From Pseudoluteimonas sp044226035 (GTDB lineage Bacteria; Pseudomonadota; Gammaproteobacteria; Xanthomonadales; Xanthomonadaceae): a stretch of DNA of 31,808 nt. The notes under the pieces are model-generated. The model searched no databases, was not told the origin of the DNA, and was given only the letters and a program-made list of their open reading frames with translations. The stretch covers positions 1-31,808 of the forward strand of contig JBGAHT010000032.1 in NCBI GenBank assembly GCA_044226035.1, in the 5' to 3' direction. The position numbers and the translations under genes were made by a program. This document shows, piece by piece, positions 15,948 to 23,070 of this stretch; position 1 is the stretch's first letter; every line of letters starts with the position of its first letter.

Positions 15948-16388
15948 CCGAGTTCGCATTATCGGTCGCGGCTGAAGGCCGCTCCTACAAGTGACGTAGC
16001 CCGGGTAAGGCCGCAGGCCGCACCCGGGAACGGGTTTCGCGTTCATTTCCCGGGTGCGCTTCGCTTACCCGGGCTACGACATCGGCTCGATGAGAACGCT
16101 CGCCGCTGAAGCCGCTCCTGCAAGAGCCGGCAACCAATGCTTTTGTAGAGCGGATCTTGCTCCGCTCATGCATCCGAGCCGAGCAAGCTCGGCTCTACAC
16201 GTGCGCGCCATCGCGGTCGAGCCCGCTCTTACAGGAGCAAACGCGCTGGTTTTTGTAGGAGCGCGCTGGAGCGCGACCGGATCCTGCGCACGAGCCGAGC
16301 AAGCTCGGCTCTACAGGGCGAAATGCCATCGCGGCTGTCGCTTTTAACAGCCGAACGGCTGTTAACCCGCTCCCACAGGAAGCGACGG
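15948..16388. repeat. Cluster of palindromic REP-like repeats, no gene
   Basis: This 441-base gap between convergent genes holds at least eight repeat units and no convincing gene. Seen: variants of CGGCTGAAGGCCGCTCCTAC (near 15968 and 16101), a large inverted repeat at 15995-16078, two copies of GAGCCGAGC-AA-GCTCGGCTC (16176-16195 and 16292-16311), TGTAGAGCGGATCTTGCTCC at 16145, GTAGGAGCGCGCTGGAGCGC at 16256, and TTAACAGCC-GAAC-GGCTGTTAA at 16344-16365. Such units are typical of Lysobacter-like genomes. The hairpins could end transcription from both sides. Confidence 0.9.
15995..16078. repeat. Large inverted repeat, GTAGCCCGGGTAAG type
   Basis: Fifteen-base arms CGTAGCCCGGGTAAG (15995-16009) and CTTACCCGGGCTACG (16064-16078) match perfectly. 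Inside lies a second inverted pair, GCACCCGGGAA and TTCCCGGGTGC. The whole makes a long imperfect cruciform. This repeat type is common between genes of Xanthomonadaceae. Confidence 0.85.
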
Positions 16389-17306
16389 CTACAACGCCGC
16401 GTCGATCAACCCGCGCGCGCCCTGCGCCAGCAGCGCTTCCGCGACTTCCAGGCCGAGGCATTCGGGCGCGTCGCCGCGGCCCTGCGCTTCGGCGCGGACC
16501 ATGCGGCCGTCGGCGGCGGAACCGACCAGCCCGGACAGCGACAGGTGCTCGCCATCCAGCCGCGCGAACGCCGCGACCGGCACGTGGCAACTGCCGTGCA
16601 ACGCGCGGTTCATCGCGCGCTCGGCCTCGACCCGGACCCGCGTGTCGGCATGGTCCAGCACCGCGAGCAGCCCGCGCAGCGATGCGTCGCCTTCGCGGCA
16701 TTCGATCGCGATCGCGCCCTGCGCCGGCGCCGGCAACCACTGCGGCGCGTCGAGCCGCGCGCGGATGCGGTGTTCGAACCCCAGCCGAATCAGGCCCGCG
16801 CAGGCGAGGACGATGGCGTCGTATTCGCCGCCGTCGAGCTTCCCCAGGCGCGTGCCGACGTTGCCGCGCAGGTCGCGCAGCTCGAGGTCGGGGCGCAGCG
16901 CGCGCAGTTGCGCCTGCCGCCGCAGCGAGGAAGTTCCGACGCGCGCGCCCGGCGGCAATGCGTCGATGTTCGCGAAGGCGTTCGACACGAAGGCATCGGC
17001 GGGATCCTCGCGCTCGAGGATCGCCGGCAGGGCGAACCCCGGCTCGAGTTCCATCGGCACGTCCTTGAGCGAATGCACCGCGCAATCGGACTCGCCGCGC
17101 TGCATCGACAGTTCCAGTTCCTTGAGGAACAGGCCCTTGCCGCCGATCGCCGCGAGCGAGCGGTCCAGCACCTCGTCGCCGCGGGTGCTCATCGGCACCA
17201 GTTCGACCGCCAGCCCGGGATGCGCGGCGCGCAGCCGCGCGGCGACGTGTTCGCTCTGCCACAGCGCGAGCGGGCTCTTGCGGGTGGCGATGCGGAGAAG
17301 ATCCAT
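16389..17306 (-). CDS. hemC: Porphobilinogen deaminase (hydroxymethylbilane synthase)
   Basis: This is a 305-residue enzyme that joins four porphobilinogens into hydroxymethylbilane for heme synthesis in the cytoplasm. Seen: start LRIATRKSPLALWQ, STRGD, the catalytic Asp82 in HSLKDVP, GTSSLRRQAQL, the LRGNVGTRLGKLD loop, and Cys240 in GSCHVPVAAF, which carries the dipyrromethane cofactor. Length is normal. An ATG at 17327 would add seven residues not expected in the family, so 17306 is preferred. It follows algR, as in Pseudomonas and Xanthomonas, but a hairpin element separates the two genes here. Confidence 0.95.
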   Translation of the reverse strand: MDLLRIATRKSPLALWQSEHVAARLRAAHPGLAVELVPMSTRGDEVLDRSLAAIGGKGLFLKELELSMQRGESDCAVHSLKDVPMELEPGFALPAILEREDPADAFVSNAFANIDALPPGARVGTSSLRRQAQLRALRPDLELRDLRGNVGTRLGKLDGGEYDAIVLACAGLIRLGFEHRIRARLDAPQWLPAPAQGAIAIECREGDASLRGLLAVLDHADTRVRVEAERAMNRALHGSCHVPVAAFARLDGEHLSLSGLVGSAADGRMVRAEAQGRGDAPECLGLEVAEALLAQGARGLIDAAL

Positions 17307-17325
17307 GCGCGGATTATCGCTTTTC

Positions 17326-17434
17326 ACCCCTCCCCTTGCGCGCAGCGCAGGGGGAGGTTGGGAGGGGGTTGCTTCGGAATGGAAAAACCACCCCTCCCCA
17401 GCCCTCCCCTTCGCTACGCGAAAGGGAGGGAGTG
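17326..17434 (+). repeat. Paired-hairpin intergenic element, copy 3
   Basis: This lies between algR and hemC and ends 3 bases before the algR stop codon. Seen: a first hairpin around CCCCTTGCGC-GCA-GCGCAGGGGG, the bridge GGTTGGGAGGGGGTTG, the answering CCACCCCTCCCCAGCC, and a second hairpin CTCCCCTTCGC-TAC-GCGAAAGGGAG. It is the clearest match to copy 2 inside soeA. It may attenuate transcription between algR and hemC. Confidence 0.85.
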
Positions 17435-17436
17435 AT

Positions 17437-18162
17437 TCACAGATGCCTCACCGTCTCCCGTAGCGCCGACACGCAGCGGCGGCTGACTTCCAGCGGCGCC
17501 TGGCCGTGGCGCAGCACCGCCTGCACGTGGCCGTCGGGGGCGCGCTTGAGTTCGACGATCTCGTGCCGGGCCACGAGGCAGTTGCGGTGGATGCGCACGA
17601 AGCGTTCGCCGAATTCCTCCTCCAGCGACTTCAGCGATTCCTCGATCAAATCCTCGCCGCGGGCGTGGTGCACGACGACGTACTTTTCCTCGGCCTGCAG
17701 GTAGTGCACGTCCTCGATCGGGATCAGGCGCAGGCTGCCGCGGATGCGCGCGCACAGGTGCGTGCGCCGCTGGCCGGAGGCGGAGACGCCGTGCTCGCGG
17801 CCGGCGGCAAAGGTGCGCACGCGCTCCAGCGCGGCGGCGAGGCGCTCGGAACGCACCGGCTTGACCAGGTAATCGATGGCCTGCGCGTCGAACGCGGATA
17901 GCGCATGCGCGTCGTAGGCGGTGCAGAACACCACCGCCGGGCGCGGTTCGAACGCGGCGAGGTGGCGCGCGGCCTCGAGCCCGTCGATGCCGGGCATGGC
18001 GATGTCGAGCAGGACCAGGTCGGGCTTGAGGTCGGCGCAGGCGTGCAGCGCGGCCTCGCCGTCCGCGGCTTCGGCCACCACCTCGGTGCCCGGCTGCTCG
18101 GCGAGCAGCGCGCGCAGTCGGTCGCGCGCCAGCGGTTCGTCGTCGGCGATCACCACCCTCAT
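17437..18162 (-). CDS. algR: LytTR response regulator, AlgR type
   Basis: This is a 241-residue two-component regulator. Seen: a receiver domain (1-120) with acidic pair D7/D8, phospho-acceptor Asp53 in VLLDIAMPGIDGLE, Thr81 and Lys101 in YLVKPV. It is followed by a LytTR DNA-binding domain (about 138-241) with IEDVHYLQAEEKYVVVH and FVRIHRNCLV. Length and order match AlgR, which in Pseudomonas governs alginate, pili and virulence genes; the targets here are unknown. The start at 18162 is chosen because the earlier ATG (18189) would overlap the algZ stop. It lies 13 bases downstream of the kinase gene. Confidence 0.92.
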   Translation of the reverse strand: MRVVIADDEPLARDRLRALLAEQPGTEVVAEAADGEAALHACADLKPDLVLLDIAMPGIDGLEAARHLAAFEPRPAVVFCTAYDAHALSAFDAQAIDYLVKPVRSERLAAALERVRTFAAGREHGVSASGQRRTHLCARIRGSLRLIPIEDVHYLQAEEKYVVVHHARGEDLIEESLKSLEEEFGERFVRIHRNCLVARHEIVELKRAPDGHVQAVLRHGQAPLEVSRRCVSALRETVRHL

Positions 18163-18175
18163 GCAGCCGCGATCC

Positions 18176-19228
18176 TCATCCCGCCGCATCCCCCTTGCGC
18201 ACCGGCAAGCGCAGTTCGGCCCGATAGTAGCCCGCGTCCGCGGCCGCGGTCATCCGCGCCTCCGGCCCGAACGCGTACGCAAGCCGGTGGCCGATGCTGC
18301 GCAAGGCGTGGCCGTTGCCGCCGGAACCGCCCGCCTGCTTTTCCGGCGCGGGATTGGACACCGTGATGCGCAGCAGGTCCGCATCCTGCGCGAGGCGGAT
18401 GTCGATGCGCCCGCCGCCGGGCAGGCGCGAGATGCCGTGCAACACCGCGTTTTCCACCAGCGGTTGCAGCACCAGCCGCGGCATCGGCAACCGCCACGGC
18501 AGCGGTTCGACGCGTTCCCACGCCACCTGCAGCCGCGAACCGAGCCGCAACGCCTCGATCGCGAGGTAGCGTTCGGCCAGTTCCACCTCCTCCTGCAGGC
18601 TGGATTCGCCGCCGGCGCCGAGCGCGGCGCGGAACAGGTCGGACAGGTCCAGCAGCGCGCGTTCGGCCACCGGCGGATCGCTGCGCATCAGTCCGGCGAT
18701 GGCGTTGAGGCTGTTGAACAGGAAGTGCGGCTTGATCCGCGCCTGCAGCGCGTCGGCTTCGGCGCGCGCGCTGGCGCTGACCTGCGCCTGCCAGCCTTCG
18801 AGCACGTACAGGTAGCGCAGCACCACCGCGGTCATCAGCGCCGCGATGGTGGCGCTTCCGATCACGAAGTGCCGCAGCACCACGTCTGCCGGCACCAGGC
18901 CGTAACCCAGCGCGTGGTCGAGCCGGAACACCGTGGCCGCTCCGACCGCGGCGATGATGGTCGCGCCGACGACGGCCACCGCCGCGCCCACCGCGACCGG
19001 CAGCCGCGACACCCACCGCCGCGACGCGCACAGCAGTGCGGCGATGGTCAGCGCCAGCCACAACGCGAACCCGCTGGCCGACGCGAAGCGGCCGAAGTCG
19101 GAGCGCGCGCTGTCGTCGGGCGAGAGCACCAGCACCAACACTACGAGTTCGGCGACGACGAACATCATCGCCAGCCGCGGCAGGCGGCACAGGTCGGGCA
19201 TCCAGCCGTCGGCGCGCGGGTCGGCCAT
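18176..19228 (-). CDS. algZ: Sensor histidine kinase, AlgZ/FimS (LytS-like) type
   Basis: This is a 350-residue inner-membrane kinase. Seen: four hydrophobic segments in the first 145 residues, a short coiled linker, the His_kinase motif RIKPHFLFNSLNAI with phospho-acceptor His168, and an ATP-binding region with the N-box LQPLVENAVLHGI (about 260) and a glycine-rich GGSGGNG stretch near 320. It is the presumed partner of AlgR just downstream. Its ATG follows the esterase stop by 3 bases, which ties it to the araC-esterase unit upstream. The signal sensed is unknown. Confidence 0.92.
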   Translation of the reverse strand: MADPRADGWMPDLCRLPRLAMMFVVAELVVLVLVLSPDDSARSDFGRFASASGFALWLALTIAALLCASRRWVSRLPVAVGAAVAVVGATIIAAVGAATVFRLDHALGYGLVPADVVLRHFVIGSATIAALMTAVVLRYLYVLEGWQAQVSASARAEADALQARIKPHFLFNSLNAIAGLMRSDPPVAERALLDLSDLFRAALGAGGESSLQEEVELAERYLAIEALRLGSRLQVAWERVEPLPWRLPMPRLVLQPLVENAVLHGISRLPGGGRIDIRLAQDADLLRITVSNPAPEKQAGGSGGNGHALRSIGHRLAYAFGPEARMTAAADAGYYRAELRLPVRKGDAAG

Positions 19229-19231
19229 GCC

Positions 19232-19921
19232 TCAGCCCGCGCCGGCGGCGAAACGCGCCGCCATCCAGTCGCCGAGGTCGCGGATTTCCTCGGCGCAGAC
19301 CTGGTGCGCCATCGGATACGCGCGCCATTCCACGCGCATGCCGTCGGCCTGCAGGGCCTGCGCGCTGGCCTGCCCGGCGAACACCGGCACCACCGGGTCG
19401 AAGGTGCCGTGGGCCATGAACACCGGTTGCGCGCGCGCGGCCGCGGTCGCCTGCGGCGCGTCCGGCCCGCCGAGGCCGGGCAAATACGTCGACAGCGCGA
19501 CCAGGCCCGCGAGCGGTTCCGTGCGCGCCAGTCCCGCGGACAGCGCGACCGCGCCGCCCTGCGAGAAACCCGCGAGCAGGGTGCGCGATGCGGGAACCCC
19601 GCGTTCGCTTTCGCGCGCGAGCAGCGCCTCGACCTGCGCCACCGATGCGCGCACGCCATGCAGGTCGGCGCGATTGCGCAGGTCGGCCTCGACGATGTCG
19701 TACCAGGCGCGCATGCGCATGCCGCCGTTGATCGTCACCGCGCGCGCCGGCGCATGCGGGAACACGAAGCGGATCGGCGGCCAGTCGCGGCGCACGAGTT
19801 CGGGCAGGATCGGCACGAAGTCGTTGCCGTCGGCGCCGAGCCCGTGCAGCCAGACCACGCTCCAGCGCGGATCGCGCCCGGTTTCGCGTTCGACCGACTC
19901 CAGCAATGGCGTGGCGCTCAT
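19232..19921 (-). CDS. Alpha/beta hydrolase, carboxylesterase/phospholipase family
   Basis: This is a 229-residue hydrolase of the carboxylesterase/lysophospholipase/acyl-protein thioesterase family. Seen: the start block VVWLHGLGADGNDF, the nucleophile Ser120 in GFSQGG, Asp175 in GTFDPVVPV and His206 in YPMAHQV, so the full triad is present. There is no signal peptide, suggesting a cytoplasmic enzyme. Its start overlaps the stop of the AraC-type regulator gene by 4 bases and its stop lies 3 bases before algZ, so translation of the three genes is likely coupled. The natural ester is not known. Confidence 0.92.
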   Translation of the reverse strand: MSATPLLESVERETGRDPRWSVVWLHGLGADGNDFVPILPELVRRDWPPIRFVFPHAPARAVTINGGMRMRAWYDIVEADLRNRADLHGVRASVAQVEALLARESERGVPASRTLLAGFSQGGAVALSAGLARTEPLAGLVALSTYLPGLGGPDAPQATAAARAQPVFMAHGTFDPVVPVFAGQASAQALQADGMRVEWRAYPMAHQVCAEEIRDLGDWMAARFAAGAG

Positions 19922-20835
19922 GTCTCCTCCCCGTCGCGCCGGCGCAGCTTGCCCGGGCCGATGCCTTCGATGCGCTTGAAGAAGCGGCGGAACGCGGCTT
20001 CGCTCTTGTATCCGGTCATTTCCGCGATGCGCGCGACCGAGAAGCGCCGGTCCTTGAGCAGGCGCCGCGCCTCGGTGGCGCGCCAGTGCGCGAGGTACTG
20101 GATCGGCGGCATGCCGACGGTGGCCGCGAACAGTTCCGCGAACGCGGTGCGCGACATGCCCGCTTCGCGCGCCATCGCCTGGATCGTCCAGTCCTCGCCC
20201 GGGCGTTCGTGCACCGCCGACAGCGCGCGCGACAGGCGCGCGTCGGTGAGCGCGGCGAGCAGCCCGCGCGGGTGTTCGGCCCGGCGCACGTATTCGCACA
20301 CGGCCATGGTGAACAGCGAATCGGCCAGCTTGTTCTGCACCAGTTGCCGGCCCCAGCGGCGGTCGCGGCTGGTTTCGGTGAGCATCGCCGCGAGCCGGCG
20401 GAAGTTCTCGCTGCTGTCTTCCGAGCGCACCACGAAGTACGGCGGCAGCGCGCTGAAGATCGGGTTGCCGGCGCCGGTGACGAATTCCAGTTCGCCGCAC
20501 AGCATCGCGGTGTCGTCGCGTTCGCCCTCGCCCGGCAGGTGCGCGTCGGGCGTGGACGAAAGCAGGTGGCGCACGCCGGCGGGGAACACGATCAGGTCGC
20601 CTTCGCGCAGGTGCACCGGCGTTTCCAGCGCCGCGCCGCTCACCCAGCATTCGCCCAGGGTCAGCAGGTGGAACTGGCCGTGCCGGGTCGCCGGTTCCTG
20701 GTCGTACCAGGTGCCGCAATAGCGCACGTCGGCGGTGATCTCCACGCGCATGCGGTAGGCGCCGAGCACCGTTTCCAGCACGCGGTCGCGGTCGTCGTCG
20801 TCGAGTGCCGCGGGATCGGGGATGGACGCCTGCAT
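19918..20835 (-). CDS. AraC-family regulator with cupin sensor domain
   Basis: This is a 305-residue regulator. Seen: an N-terminal cupin-like sensor (about 25-180, with GQFHLLTLGECWV and LREGDLIVFPAGVRHLL) typical of the AraC_binding/cupin_6 group. Two helix-turn-helix motifs follow near the C-terminus: WTIQAMAREAGMSRTAFAELF and FSVARIAEMTGYKSEAAFRR. The ligand is unknown. It is the first gene of the esterase-algZ-algR series and is divergent from the bufferin operon, with 210 bases between starts. It is therefore a candidate regulator of that operon as well as of its own. Confidence 0.9.
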   Translation of the reverse strand: MQASIPDPAALDDDDRDRVLETVLGAYRMRVEITADVRYCGTWYDQEPATRHGQFHLLTLGECWVSGAALETPVHLREGDLIVFPAGVRHLLSSTPDAHLPGEGERDDTAMLCGELEFVTGAGNPIFSALPPYFVVRSEDSSENFRRLAAMLTETSRDRRWGRQLVQNKLADSLFTMAVCEYVRRAEHPRGLLAALTDARLSRALSAVHERPGEDWTIQAMAREAGMSRTAFAELFAATVGMPPIQYLAHWRATEARRLLKDRRFSVARIAEMTGYKSEAAFRRFFKRIEGIGPGKLRRRDGEET

Positions 20836-20992
20836 GCCCGCATCCTAAGTCGCCGGCCGGGGCGAGGCCATGACCCCGCGTCCGGGTTTGCATGCGCAAG
20901 CGTCCGGGCGGCGCGGCCGCGGGCCCGGCGGCGGACGCGGGGGCATATCGCGGGGACGCGCGGGGATACCGCCGCGCCGCGCTTGGGTGTGC

Positions 20993-21021
20993 AATGCGCA
21001 TCGCCGCGGTTGCGGCGCATT
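20993..21021 (+). promoter_or_regulatory. Hairpin in the leader of the bufferin precursor gene
   Basis: CGCCGC-GGTT-GCGGCG (21002-21017) forms a 6-pair stem with a four-base loop. It is enclosed by AATG (20993-20996) and CATT (21018-21021). It lies 24 bases before the start codon, so it could affect translation or mRNA stability. In such GC-rich DNA, chance is not excluded. Confidence 0.35.
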
Positions 21022-21045
21022 CCATCCCCTTCCAAGGACCTTCCG

Positions 21046-21402
21046 ATGAACGCCTCCAGCAAGACCACTGCCGGCATGTCCGCCGCCATCGCCGCCGCCG
21101 CGCTGTTCCTGGCCGCGCCCATGGCCCAGGCCGGGCCGTCCGCCGCCGCCGGCAAGGCGCCGATGGGCCACTGCATGGGCGCGAACGCCTGCAAGGGCCA
21201 GAGCGCGTGCATGACCGCCGGCAACGCCTGCAAGGGCCAGAGCGCGTGCAAGACCCTCGCCCATTCCTGCAAGGGCCAGAACGCGTGCAAGAGCGCGGGC
21301 AACGCCTGCAAGGGCCAGAACGCGTGCAAGGGCCAGGGCTTCACCGAGACCACCGCCGCGCAATGCGCCCCGGCCGGCGGCCACTTCGAAGCCGCGAACT
21401 GA
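21046..21402 (+). CDS. bufA2: Bufferin-type copper-binding peptide precursor (BufA2-like), exported
   Basis: This is a 118-residue precursor. Seen: a signal peptide of about 29 residues ending APMAQAG, then a mature part with 10 cysteines. Residues 47-98 are four tandem 13-residue repeats with the pattern N-A-C-K-G-Q-(S/N)-A-C followed by four variable residues. Cysteine-rich exported peptides encoded next to DUF692 and DUF2063 genes match the bufferins, RiPPs whose cysteines are changed into heterocycles by the MNIO enzyme and which bind copper in the periplasm. The DUF692 and DUF2063 genes follow directly here. A ribosome site (AAGGA, 21034-21038) precedes the ATG. Copper binding is by family and is not shown here. 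Confidence 0.85.
   Translation: MNASSKTTAGMSAAIAAAALFLAAPMAQAGPSAAAGKAPMGHCMGANACKGQSACMTAGNACKGQSACKTLAHSCKGQNACKSAGNACKGQNACKGQGFTETTAAQCAPAGGHFEAAN
21184..21339 (+). repeat. Four tandem 39-base repeats in the bufferin precursor
   Basis: Units start at 21184, 21223, 21262 and 21301, each encoding 13 residues with two cysteines six apart. The core AACGCCTGCAAGGGCCAG is nearly identical in units 1, 2 and 4. Unit 3 begins with CATTCC (His-Ser). The DNA-level identity suggests recent duplication. Confidence 0.92.
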
Positions 21403-21411
21403 CGCGCCACC

Positions 21412-21439
21412 CGGCGCCCGCACCCCACGGCGGGCGCCG
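21412..21439 (+). terminator. Hairpin between precursor and MNIO gene (likely attenuator)
   Basis: A perfect 10-pair stem, CGGCGCCCGC with GCGGGCGCCG, has an 8-base loop and starts 9 bases after the precursor stop. It is followed by CTTCCTTC rather than a long T run. It could act as a partial terminator or as a 3' stabiliser, giving much more precursor than enzyme, as is common in peptide operons. Confidence 0.6.
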
Positions 21440-21465
21440 CTTCCTTCGCATTCGACGATCACGCC

Positions 21466-22311
21466 ATGAATCGCACGCTCCACGGTTTCGGACTCGGCCT
21501 GCGCCCGCAGCACTACGCCGCGCTGCTGGGCGGGGACGACGACGCCGTCGACTGGCTCGAGATCGTCAGCGAGAACTTCCTCGTCGACGGCGGCCGCCCG
21601 CTGGCGATGCTCGACCGTTTCGCCGAACGCTGGCCGCTGGCGATGCACGGCGTCGCGCTCGACATCGGCGGCAGCGACCCGCTCGACCGCGACTACCTGC
21701 GCGCGCTGGCCAAGCTCGCGAAGCGCGTGCGGCCCGCAATCGTCTCCGACCACCTGTGCTGGAGCCGCCACCGCGGCGTGCAGCTGCACGACCTGCTGCC
21801 GCTGCCGCAGACCGGCGAGGCCGTGCGCCACGTCGCCGCGCGCGTTGGCGCGGTGCAGGACGCGCTGGGCATGCGCCTCGCGCTGGAGAACGTGTCCAGC
21901 TACCTGCGCTTCGCCGGCGACGAAATGGACGAAGCCGCGTTCCTCTGCGCGATCGCGGCCGAAAGCGGCTGCGCGTTGCTGCTGGACGTCAACAACGTCT
22001 ACGTCAACGCGCACAACCACGGCTTCGACGCCTTCGCCTTCCTCGACACCCTCCCGCGCGAGGCGGTCGCGCAGATCCACCTCGCCGGGCACAGCGTCGA
22101 CGCGCTCGGCAGCGGCCTGCTGATCGACACCCACGACGCGCCGGTGTGCGAAGGCGTGTGGACGCTGTACGCGCACGCGCTGCGCCGCTTCGGCGCGGTG
22201 CCGAGCATGATCGAACGCGACGACCACATTCCGCCGCTGGCCGAAGCGCTGGCCGAACTCGATCGCGCGCGCGCCATCGCCGCCGACGCCTTGCTGGAGC
22301 GCGCGGCATGA
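21466..22311 (+). CDS. bufB: MNIO-family (DUF692) peptide-modifying enzyme, BufB-like
   Basis: This is a 281-residue TIM-barrel enzyme of the multinuclear non-heme iron oxidase family (DUF692, the MbnB group). It would modify cysteines of the precursor encoded just upstream. Seen: likely metal ligands in the family's order, H61 (MHG), H96 (SDH), E141 (ENVSSY), D174 (LDVNNVYVN), H205/H209 (HLAGH), D221/H223 (DTHDAP) and E250 (ERDDHIPP). The length is normal and there is no signal peptide, so it acts in the cytoplasm before export. It starts 63 bases after the precursor stop, beyond a strong hairpin. Its TGA overlaps the ATG of the partner gene. Confidence 0.92.
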   Translation: MNRTLHGFGLGLRPQHYAALLGGDDDAVDWLEIVSENFLVDGGRPLAMLDRFAERWPLAMHGVALDIGGSDPLDRDYLRALAKLAKRVRPAIVSDHLCWSRHRGVQLHDLLPLPQTGEAVRHVAARVGAVQDALGMRLALENVSSYLRFAGDEMDEAAFLCAIAAESGCALLLDVNNVYVNAHNHGFDAFAFLDTLPREAVAQIHLAGHSVDALGSGLLIDTHDAPVCEGVWTLYAHALRRFGAVPSMIERDDHIPPLAEALAELDRARAIAADALLERAA

Positions 22312-23060
22312 ACGCGCTGTCCGCGGCCCTCGACGGCCTGCAGGACCGCATCCTGCGCGGCGACGGCGCGATCTTCGCGCGCGTGCGCGGCGCCGACGCC
22401 GGGCAACGCCTGCGCATCTACGCCGACGCCTACCGCCTGCGCCTGGCCGAGGTGCTGGGCAACGATTTCCCCGCGACCCGCGAGGCGCTGGGCGAAGACG
22501 CGTTCGAAGGCGTGGCCGAACGCTACCTGCGCGCGCATCCCTCGACGCGACCCTCGGTGCGCCACTTCGGTTCCGCCTTCGCCGACTGGCTCGAAGCGCA
22601 GGCCGACGCGCCGTCCGGGCTGCACGAGCTCGCGCGCTTCGAATGGCTGCTGGCCGCGGCGTTCGACGCGGAAGACGCGCGCGCGCTCGAGGCCGACGCC
22701 GTCGCCGCGCTCGCACCGGAGTCTTGGCCGCGGCTGCGGCTGCGCCTGCATCCGGCGACGCGGCTGCTCGACACCGCGCGGCTCGCGGCCGTCGCGGGCG
22801 CGCCGGCATGCATCGACGTCGATGCGCCCACGCGCTGGCTGCTGTGGCGCGACGCCGACGGCGACGTGCAATGGCGCCAGCTCGAGGACGACGAGGCCGA
22901 GGCCCTGCATGCGGCGGCGGCGGACGCCGACTTCGGCGCCGTTTGCGAATTGCTCGCCGCGCGCCATGGCGACGCGGGTCCGCTGCGCGCCGCCAGCCTG
23001 CTCAAGCGCTGGCTCGCCGACGGCCTGCTCGCCGCCGCCGACTCCCTCCACATCGACTGA
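22308..23060 (+). CDS. bufC: DUF2063 partner protein of the MNIO enzyme, BufC-like
   Basis: This is a 250-residue protein with an N-terminal DUF2063 domain (once called a putative DNA-binding domain). Seen: RLRIYADAYRLRLAEVLGNDFPATREALGEDAFE and YLRAHPSTRPSVRHFGSAFADWL, both hallmarks of the family. In MNIO systems this protein binds the precursor and presents it to the enzyme; the old DNA-binding label is probably wrong here. The C-terminal half resembles the winged segment that contacts the leader. It overlaps the BufB-like gene by 4 bases, which supports a two-protein complex. Confidence 0.88.
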   Translation: MNALSAALDGLQDRILRGDGAIFARVRGADAGQRLRIYADAYRLRLAEVLGNDFPATREALGEDAFEGVAERYLRAHPSTRPSVRHFGSAFADWLEAQADAPSGLHELARFEWLLAAAFDAEDARALEADAVAALAPESWPRLRLRLHPATRLLDTARLAAVAGAPACIDVDAPTRWLLWRDADGDVQWRQLEDDEAEALHAAAADADFGAVCELLAARHGDAGPLRAASLLKRWLADGLLAAADSLHID

Positions 23061-23070
23061 GAACGCCGTC

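Noticed and set aside
15948..16388. Possible CRISPR array in the repeat cluster
   Set aside because: Repeats are of several unrelated types with irregular spacing and are palindromic REP-like units; there are no constant spacers and no cas genes.
22308..23060. DNA-binding regulator (old label of the DUF2063 domain)
   Set aside because: Its overlap with the MNIO gene in a precursor operon fits the known partner-protein role better than transcription control.
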